From the NCBI GenBank assembly GCA_014634225.1, contig BLFN01000227.1:962335-977334 (forward strand): 15,000 bases of DNA, in the 5' to 3' direction. Source of the DNA: Acropora yongei (lineage: Eukaryota > Cnidaria > Anthozoa > Scleractinia > Acroporidae). The notes under the pieces are model-generated. The model saw nothing but the letters and a program-made list of their open reading frames with translations. It was not told the DNA's origin and did not search any database. Shown here one piece after another: positions 8,985-15,000 of the stretch (positions within the stretch are counted from its first letter, which is position 1; every line of letters starts with the position of its first letter). The position numbers and the translations under genes were made by a program.

Positions 8985-9480
8985 ATAGTGTATCCATTCG
9001 ATACTATCTTTGGGTCCCAGGTCTCCATGGTACTAAGAGCCTTGTGTAGTACTCTCATTGCAAACTGCTCCCCACGCTTCTACCCTTTTTGGAAGCATCA
9101 CAAGTTAACTCGATACCTATCTTACTATGACAAATGGGGTTTGTGGCATCCAAGATATTTTCTGTCTACCATTCCAGGCCTCGTTTTGCACTCGTGGCTA
9201 GCTGGCTTGCACAGCTATAAGCCCCTTTGGCAAGTCGGAGGGCAAAATTCTTATCTTTTTCAAGATGTCGATAATATAGCTGCTCAAATTTGACAGCTGG
9301 AAGACTGCCAATCGTTAGCCGACCACTTGTGATACCTACAATTTTGTACAAGAGGACTTAACCAGCTTATTTGTGCATGCTGCTCAAACGTTACGCGCCA
9401 TCTCAGGTGTGAGTGATACAGTTTGCAACAAAACCGAGAAAGTGATATTTTAAAAGGGCTCAAGGATTGATTTTTCCAAA
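8985..9480 (-). pseudogene. DIRS-like retrotransposon RT thumb/RNase H relic
   Basis: On the minus strand, from high to low coordinates: a degenerate HFLGF motif (about 9440) where the reverse transcriptase thumb starts; the segment VGITSGRLTIGSLPAVKFEQ then LYYRHLEKDKNFAL (9351-9250); the ...KRGLEW motif, where a TAG replaces the second Trp at 9166-9168; and EAWGAVCNESTTQGS (about 9080-9036). The order LPAV...LYYR.LE..K, then L.WW, then GWGAVC is how I recall DIRS-type (tyrosine-recombinase) retrotransposons joining RT to RNase H. Several stops and frame changes make it non-functional. The recombinase and the upstream RT core are absent. A Gypsy-like origin is less likely because the pattern differs from the Gypsy copy at 3590. 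Confidence 0.55.
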
Positions 9481-9649
9481 TGGGACAGGAAAACAATGTT
9501 TTCAAACAACGTCACAGTGTCAATAACGTTTTCCTTGCATTCATTTTATGTCTCCTTACTGGTAGGAGTAACCAATATAACCCACATTAAGGCGACCTTA
9601 GCAATATTACACTATACAAAACTACCAAAAGGATTCTTTGGTAGTCGTT

Positions 9650-10187
9650 TCAGATTTGCCTTTTCTGCTATTCCAGCTCTTTTCGACAAAATTCGTATTC
9701 CTCGCTGTTCATATCTTTAAGTTCTTTTCCCGGTTCCTGAAGTCACGGCCAAAATCTTCGGGAAAATCCATCGCCATGCATCGGCGTATTTCTGCATATA
9801 TTGTAGATACATCGGCTTCGAAGTCCACGCCGTTGAACTCACACTTGGTTTTGAATTCTTTAATGTACTTCAGGAGTATCTCCACCGCTTCCGATGTCCA
9901 TGATCACTTCGATTATCAGGCTTTTTTGTAGCGGATGCAGACGCGAAGGGCGCTTTTCTTATTCCCTGTGACTTCTTTGATTTTTCACGTGGCAAGTTCT
10001 GCCCCACATCTTTCCGAGTCGAGAAGCTTTCCATCGTACTCTCGTCGACAACTTGTTCATCATCATCTACGTCATTTCGCGAAATGTCGACACATTTGTT
10101 CCACGACTGTTTTGAATTCTCTTCAAACGATTTGGCCAGCACAGAAGAGTGAAAATATTCCCCGGCCCTATACGCGCGCGAAGCCAT
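9650..10187 (-). pseudogene. broken gene with Myb/SANT-like segment
   Basis: Three minus-strand frames follow one another and read as one damaged gene. Frame A has an ATG at 10187 (MASRAYRAGEYFHSSVLAKS) and a Ser/Lys/Asp-rich linker with VDDDEQVVDES, and ends RKRWRYS at 9870. Frame B (9900-9709) reads WTSEAVEILLKYIKEFKTKC, then EFNGVDFEADVSTIYAEIRR and CMAMDFPEDFG. Frame C (9736 down to about 9650) reads EPGKELKDMNSEEYEFCRKE followed by stops. The W-T-x-E-x-V-x-x-L-L start with predicted helices resembles the Myb/SANT-like DNA-binding domain common in cnidarian transposon-related proteins. That link is inference. At least two frameshifts and two late stops argue that it is dead. A transposon-borne or domesticated gene are both possible origins. 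Confidence 0.5.
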
Positions 10188-10235
10188 TACAGACGTTCGC
10201 GGTAATCTGACAGTAATCCGTTTCCACAAAAGTTG

Positions 10236-10601
10236 ACCCTTCTAGAAGGGTGACCCTACCTAATGTGTTAACATGGCAAAAAATTGGCCCTCCTAGGAGG
10301 GTTACCCTACCAAGCAGATGGGGTGACCCTAGCCCTAGGGTTATCCCATCTCTCATTTAAATCAAACCGGAAAATACAGTATGCAAGGTTTACCCCTCCA
10401 AGAGGGTGCACCTTCTAGAAGGGTCACCCTACCTAAGGTGTTAACATGGCAAAAAATTGGCCCTCCTAGGAGGGTTACCCTACCTAGCAGATGGGGTGAC
10501 CCTAGCCCTAGGGTTACCCCTCCTCTCATTTAAATCAAACCGGAAAATACAGCATGCAAGGGTTACCCCTCCAAGAGGGTGCGCCTTCTAGAAGGGTCAC
10601 C
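10236..10601. repeat. 173-bp tandem repeat made of palindromes
   Basis: The motif TCTAGAAGGGT starts at 10241, 10414 and 10587, exactly 173 bases apart: two full units and the beginning of a third. The two full units differ at about nine positions. Each unit holds several G+C-rich inverted motifs in fixed order: CCCTTCTAGAAGGG, CCCTCCTAGGAGGG, CCCTAGCCCTAGGG and CCCCTCCAAGAGGG. The A+T-rich spacers are TTAACATGGCAAAAAATTGG and CATTTAAATCAAACCGGAAA. GGGTNACCCT boxes sit beside the palindromes. A related GGGTAACC recurs at 10629. It is not a CRISPR array and not simple telomeric repeat. It could be a satellite seed, a set of protein-binding boxes, or the subterminal repeat of a transposon. Confidence 0.9.
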
Positions 10602-10674
10602 CTACCTCCATGAAAACAGGCCTTAACAAGGGTAACCACGTGAAGTTTTAGGTTTCTCTTCGTCAGAGCACTTA

Positions 10675-10964
10675 GAGACCGAGAACAGAGAAGAGTTTGG
10701 TCCTAGTCCGCATTCGTAGTTGTCCATGACGTGTAAAGCAGGCGAAAAACTCGTTATAGACCGCTCGTCGACAACGAAATTTTGAGGAAAAGTGTGTCAT
10801 CCATATTCAGCATTATTACAGTCGTAACATGATTTTTTTTTAGTACAAGCACGTAACAAACCAGGGTAAAGAAAGCGAAACTGGTTGTTTTCAAGCCGAA
10901 GTAAGAATACGGGAACAAAAACCTCTCGCGGACAAAATTGGTACTCGTCTTCGTTCTCGGTCTC
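10675..10964. mobile_element. small MITE-like inverted-repeat element
   Basis: GAGACCGAGAACAGAGAAGA (10675) reappears on the minus strand as GAGACCGAGAACGAAGACGA reading from 10964, with about three mismatches in 22 bases. The enclosed 245 bases hold no open frame of note and a T9 run at 10831. Inverted CGAGAACGA-type ends are common in small non-autonomous DNA transposons. No target duplication could be identified, so the exact ends are uncertain. Confidence 0.45.
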
Positions 10965-10973
10965 GGGCTAAGG

Positions 10974-11247
10974 CTCTCTTTTATCCCAACTATTTGACCT
11001 ATTTAAACTCAAGTGATTACCTATTTGTTTACTCAACAAAATATAAAGACACACGTCAACTATTTTAAGGTGAATCAAAGAAATAAATAGTTCGCATTCC
11101 TCATATCTTCCGCTTATATACATGCATTGGCATATAAGGGTGACCTTGAATTACCAGCGCTGTTCAATTGCTAGAAAATCAGGTGACTTGATAACAAGTA
11201 GCACGCCCCGATAAGCAGAGGAACTACGCGGTGATCCATAAGAAACC
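10974..11247. other. spacer upstream of the candidate promoter
   Basis: A+T-rich sequence without open frames or repeats that I can see. It contains a GGGTGACC box at 11140-11147, like those in the 173-bp repeat, which may be coincidence. Confidence 0.4.
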
Positions 11248-11255
11248 TATAAATA
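11248..11255 (+). promoter_or_regulatory. candidate TATA box for the 12579 gene
   Basis: TATAAATA at 11248-11255 lies 80 bases before a strong splice donor. Transcription would be expected to start about 25-30 bases downstream (around 11278). Support is positional only, since the surrounding sequence is A+T rich and such matches arise by chance. Confidence 0.35.
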
Positions 11256-11277
11256 TATCTCAAATGATAGAAAACTA

Positions 11278-11333
11278 TCTCATAAAATTATCTTCCAGTT
11301 GACTGCCAAGCTTAACAGAGTCAGCGTCATTGG
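11278..11333 (+). other. putative non-coding first exon and splice donor
   Basis: The segment ends in CATTGG followed by GTGAGTA, a near-ideal 5' splice site with the intron starting at 11334. It has no ATG. Joined to the acceptor TTCTTTCTTCTTAATATACAG ending at 12564, it would give a 1,231-base intron and place the first ATG of exon 2 at 12579. This is a gene model and has not been observed; the exon start is only the spacing expected from the TATA box. Confidence 0.35.
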
Positions 11334-12564
11334 GTGAGTAAACGTCCTAAACAGTTAAACACTATGATTCCCTGTTAAATTCTTTCACTTGAACGACCCA
11401 TAACAAACAATAAGTTCAATTCGACCACCTTTGGTATATAGGGTAGAGAAAAGGGTAATTCAATCAAGAATAGTTGCAAGAGTGGTTATCTAGGTTGGGA
11501 ACATATTAGGGCTCAGAACCTCTGAAAGAAATCAAGCCCTTTAGATCCAGAGCTTCCGTGAATGATGGAACACAATTCATAACGAAACGCACAGTAAGAA
11601 CTTTGATTAAACGAAGTTTCATAGGTTATATTTCTGTATTTCTGTAATTATACAGTGTTTGTTTTAACAAACGTTACAATGTGATTATACTTCCGCCTTC
11701 GTAAATGCACTTCCCAAGCAGTAGCTAAAACAACATCTAGCTCATATTCGTCACAGAGAATAATAACGTTGAAGAGATATGTTAAAGACTATAGATACTC
11801 TTAGAAAGATATTCTTGATAAATATTTGGAAAAGGTTGGTGGAAAATTTCTCTTCTATTGCGCTTTTGATATCAATAAGCTTTCTATTAATTTAACAGTA
11901 TTCATATAAAAGTCATCTGATAGACCAAGCAAGGGGGCCCACCTCTTAGCGCGAGCTTCGTTTGAATACCCGGTTACTTAAGCTTGCAATCATACGAGAT
12001 TACTAAAACAAACAGCTGTAATAGATAAAGTTTAGTAACATGAAATGTAACAGGATCCCAACACAGTGATCTGTACAAAAGTTATTCATAAGTGACTGAT
12101 AATGGCAAACTACCTAAACAAATACATTAAATATGAAAAGGAGGCAAAATGAAATAGCACTAATATATAATCCGTTGATAGATGAAGCGGAAAGGAGACA
12201 GGTAAGATTATTCTTCAAGGTGAACTGTCCTTATCGAAGGCAAAGGAAAGAAGGACGAATGGCATCGGAGCTAGCCGTAATATAACGCCTCGCTTCTGAG
12301 ATATTGAAAGTTGACCTTTGGTAAGGAAACAACGCCCCCAAATCCCGTTGGTTCGGTTTCTCGTAACTGGTACAACCTTACTCAACGGATTATCACGTAT
12401 CACAATGCCCTGACATAAATACCATATACACACAAAAGAATCGAGCTTTTTTTCAGAATTTGTACTTATAACGAGTAGCATTTCTTTTCAATGCAAAAAA
12501 ATGCAATATCCAAATAAGAAAAGTTGTCTTACAATCAAATAATTTCTTTCTTCTTAATATACAG
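11334..12564 (+). other. putative intron; no other gene seen
   Basis: About 1.2 kb of A+T-rich sequence bounded by GTGAGTA and a pyrimidine-rich tract before CAG. It holds no recognisable transposon protein. The 88-codon minus-strand frame at 12215-12481 lacks any known motif. If the gene model is wrong, this is plain intergenic sequence. Confidence 0.35.
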
Positions 12565-12578
12565 TTCGATCCCTGATA

Positions 12579-13438
12579 ATGGAGACAGAAAATAAAATCG
12601 TCACAGAATCGAAGCTGTGAAAGGAGCCTTGGAGCAAATTGAAAAGAATTCTCCGGAAGAGTTTTCCAAGCTAAATGCAGATCCCAAGTTGAAAGATTCT
12701 ACCATTAAAGCAGCCAGAGAAGCAGCTACCGAACAGGTAAAGCTTGCCCAAGAGTTCGCTTCTCTACCTGACCAAGACATCCGTAACCGGCTTGCCAAGT
12801 ATTTGCCCGAGGACCGGATCAAGCTGATTGAGGGAGCCCTAGGCATCCCAACATTTCGCGTGGAAATAACCAAGAAAAAGGATGGAAAACATGGGGTGCA
12901 GTTCACAAGGGAAGGCGCAGAGTTCTTGCCAGGAAAACAGCTCACAACAGTTGCTGACATCGAATCAGCAAGCTTCATTCAAATGGCCAGTATCTTGGTT
13001 GAGACTGTGTTACTAGTGATGCAAGCAGTAGGGATCGAGATATCACCAAGCAGCAGCACCATAGAAGCGACTGTTAAAGAGACCGTAACAGCCATCAAGA
13101 ACTCTTCAAAGCTGCAGAGGGCAATCGCACAGTTCATAGATTCCTGGGAGAAAGCAGGAGGTAATGCGTTATCCAAAGCCAAGGCAATCTTCAGCCTGAT
13201 CAAAGACAGCTATGCAGGTGGGATCCTGTGGACGATCATCAAGAGTTTGTGCAGAAATATGAAATGGTACGACTGGTTGGAGACCTCTCTCAAAGTGGTT
13301 GCTATGATTATTGCAGCTCTGGCCACAGATGGAGCAGCGCTTATAGCAGAGATTGCCTTGATTGTTCTGTCGGCTGTTGACTTCGCAAGAAAGATCGCCA
13401 ATCTGGGACAGCTTGAGGAAATAAAGGAGACTCTGTAG
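12579..13438 (+). CDS. uncharacterised helical protein with hydrophobic C-terminal segment
   Basis: This is the best gene in the window. An uninterrupted frame runs from 12596 to the TAG at 13436-13438. Counting from the GTG at 12617 it has 273 residues; the first in-frame Met is only at residue 123. The nearest upstream ATG (12579, METENKIVTE) is one base out of register and stops at 12618, so the start is broken by a one-base indel between about 12600 and 12606, or an exon is missing. Residues 1-75 are charged and helical (LEQIEKNSPEEF, KAAREAATEQVKLAQEFASL). Residues 78-110 look beta-like (IPTFRVEITKKKDG, GVQFTREGAEFLPGKQLTTV). Two hydrophobic stretches occur at 123-140 and 226-256, the latter rich in Ala and Ile around an ATDGAAL turn and preceded by NMKWYDWLE. 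There is no signal peptide in the readable part. Codon use is even and the frame has no intron. I do not recognise the family; a membrane-associating helical hairpin is inference only. Confidence 0.75.
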
Positions 13439-13534
13439 AAGGGCCAACTAGCGCTAAAAGAGGAATTTTTAGATGACAAATATAACCACCTGAATGAAAA
13501 AAAAATACTGTTTACTTTTAACTCGAGTTAAAAA

Positions 13535-14000
13535 TTAGGGATTGCAACAATAAGATTTAAGTGAATCAGATAAGTTTGCTCTTAAAGGTAGAATGCTAAG
13601 CTAATGTTAGCAAGATATGTCAGCAAGCACTTTCAAAAATTTTTATGCAATAGCGCAATCATTTGGAGTCATACTTTTTTTTCTGTATAGGCGGGGTGAT
13701 TTGATGTTTTGCATTTTTATATCACGATAATGTTTTGTTACTTATCGCATGTTACTTTCGATTTTACTACATACCCTCGCAAGACGCTCTCCACGCTGTG
13801 TAATGATGAGCGTGTTTTATTAACTCTAATTTTTTTGGCAATATTTAGGTTATTATTTTATAAAGAGTTCTAACAGCTCCAAGCGATTAATGTGTTTTTT
13901 TAGTTGCCATCACAATATTTGCATTTGATTGATTCAGCTTTATGTGACTAATTCAAAAGTTTCTTCGGCTACGGATAAATCTTTGATTTAATTGTTTTTA
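13535..14000. repeat. right arm of a long inverted repeat
   Basis: Reverse-complement partner of 5683-6123. It starts TTAGGGATTGCAAC about 100 bases after the stop of the unknown gene and ends at TTTGATTTAATTGTTTTT. Relative to the left arm it carries an extra TTACACAGCGTGGAGAGCG-like segment (about 13784-13806 on the plus strand). Many differences are C/T or G/A. It could include the 3' untranslated region of the upstream gene. No AATAAA lies between the stop and this arm. Confidence 0.85.
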
Positions 14001-15000
14001 ATCAATTCTCTCGTAAAATCATTATGTGTTTTTTTCCTAAAATGAATAAGAACCTTAAGAATCGGCAACGAAACACACGACGATGTTCTCAAACCAAGGA
14101 GAATGTGGTCGAGAGTTTCGTTCGCGGCAAGAGAAACAAAGTTTACGCAGTATGTTTTCAAGAAAAGACTACTTTTGGTTGCCCGACGATTTGCTTTCGT
14201 CATGATTTTCAAAAGGTAGTGGTATCCGATAGTTCGCCAAGGTTTTGTATTGTTTGAGGGTGTGGTCATAAGCTAAACCTATGGGCTAATACTAAGGGGG
14301 TGCGTCTGCCGGGATGCGGCCAAGGGGGCTAAGAAAGACGACGCTGTTGTCCTTGCCATATCGATGCTTATTGGTGTATAGCCTGTAGTTGACAAGCAGA
14401 AACGTGTCGGAACCCGTAAGGGTTGCCGGTGCCTGGATACGACAAAATAACTCAGGTTCTCGCATTGATTAGCCACCTATCCGGGGAACTTCATGTGTGT
14501 GTGTATTTGGCATCAATTCGCGTCTTGGCCTGGTAAATTTCGGTCTTCTTGTTCACGCGTCGCTCAGCGGTTGTCCTTCCTTGTCCGTGTCCCAGTTCCA
14601 TGGTGCTTCTCCGTGATAGCCGCTTAAGCTCGTACTCGTTCGCTTTGCCAGGCGCTGTGTTTCCTAAAGAGTTGCTTTCTTTTCTAGAGGTCGGCGTCCT
14701 GGACCAACCGTCCCCCGCCTTTTCAGGCACTCCGTTTGTTGACCGTATCGCCAAGCATGGAGTGCTTTCGTCGAGTCGTTGTCATGGTTCGTTTCATAGG
14801 GAGTATGTCGGCTTCTAGGGAGTGTGATGAGAGACGAGAAAAAGACGTTGGTTTTACCACTACTATTTATGAGCCCAAACCGACCTAGTTGACAGGTGGG
14901 AACGTATCGGGGCCAATTTAAATCGTATTCACACTGTGATGCATCGTACAAGAAGCTAGGGAAGAAATCGAAGTGTCCACCCTAAACTGGTCCTTCCGAT
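14001..15000. other. G+C-richer stretch with overlapping unrecognised frames
   Basis: From about 14280 the composition becomes clearly richer in G and C than the rest. Medium-length open frames overlap on both strands (14549-14818 +, 14491-14754 -, 14664-14951 -). The minus frame at 14491-14754 is strongly basic and hydrophilic (LSRRSTMELGHGQGRTTAER), a texture seen in nucleic-acid-binding or Gag-like proteins, but no motif confirms this. The frames may be chance products of low stop density. The window ends inside this unit. Confidence 0.4.
14405..14444. other. short nested inverted repeat
   Basis: TGTCG (14405) pairs with CGACA (14440-14444) around the hairpin AACCCGTAAGGGTT (14411-14424). 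TG...CA-bounded sequences can be LTR edges, but no second copy is present. Confidence 0.4.

Noticed and set aside
8988..9293. 101-codon plus-strand frame rich in Tyr, Trp and Leu
   Set aside because: The minus strand carries DIRS-like motifs over the same interval, so this is a shadow. Its start codon also appears to be a non-ATG (GTG).
9496..9931. Overlapping plus-strand frames (9496-9720 and 9638-9931)
   Set aside because: They lie over the minus-strand Myb/SANT-like relic and show no protein-like motif.
10168..10356. 62-codon minus-strand frame
   Set aside because: It is a by-product of the tandem repeat; its Gly/Leu/Thr pattern just mirrors the GGGTNACC boxes.
10236..10601. CRISPR array or telomere-like repeat
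   Set aside because: The period is 173 bases with near-identical whole units and no variable spacers, and the CCCTAGGG motifs are palindromes rather than telomeric runs.
12601..13479. Several minus-strand frames opposite the unknown gene
   Set aside because: They are reverse-strand shadows of the 12596-13438 frame.
5683..14000. Polinton/Maverick-type giant transposon
   Set aside because: The long inverted repeat fits in size, but no protein-primed polymerase, integrase, packaging ATPase or capsid gene is found between the arms.
1..15000. tRNA, rRNA or bacterial operon signals
   Set aside because: No cloverleaf with conserved T-loop, no ribosomal RNA core sequence and no bacterial gene layout were seen on either strand.

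Overview
The window looks like a repeat-laden stretch of an animal genome, most likely a cnidarian (a stony coral or close relative). It is A+T rich and lacks bacterial operon structure. It has candidate GT-AG introns and a TATA box, and it carries degraded pieces of many eukaryotic transposon classes: L1/Tx1-like and Jockey/CR1-like LINEs, a Ty3/Gypsy element, a DIRS-like element and several DNA transposons. The taxon is inferred from the mix of elements and the style of the one good gene; it is not proven by the sequence.

Layout. Positions 1-1074 hold the broken C-terminal part of a LINE polyprotein (+). Positions 2104-3203 form a non-autonomous DNA transposon with clear terminal inverted repeats and an Asp/Glu-rich reading frame inside. 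Positions 3590-4371 hold a dead Ty3/Gypsy fragment (protease to start of reverse transcriptase), abutted at about 4371 by an antisense fragment of a second LINE (4373-4642, -). A possible transposase N-terminus (5313-5471, -) follows. Next come the left arm of a long inverted repeat (5683-6123) and a DNA-transposon end (to about 6440). Positions 6442-8240 hold no gene that I can see. Positions 8369-8960 are a relic of a spliced gene of unknown family (+), 8985-9480 a DIRS-like RT/RNase H relic (-), and 9650-10187 a broken gene with a Myb/SANT-like segment (-). A 173-bp palindrome-rich tandem repeat lies at 10236-10601, followed by a small MITE-like inverted repeat (10675-10964).

The only good candidate for a working gene is at 12579-13438 (+): about 280 residues, family not recognised, mainly helical, with hydrophobic stretches. 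Upstream are a TATA box (11248), a putative non-coding first exon with a strong splice donor (11333/11334) and a good acceptor (12564). Its apparent ATG is one base out of frame with the long reading frame. The right arm of the long inverted repeat (13535-14000) begins about 100 bp after its stop. The last kilobase is richer in G+C and has overlapping open frames on both strands, none of which I recognise.

The genes do not form a pathway. The region reads as a graveyard of nested and truncated mobile elements around one lineage-specific gene. The items most worth a second look are that gene and its start, the 173-bp palindromic repeat, and the inverted repeat enclosing 7.4 kb.
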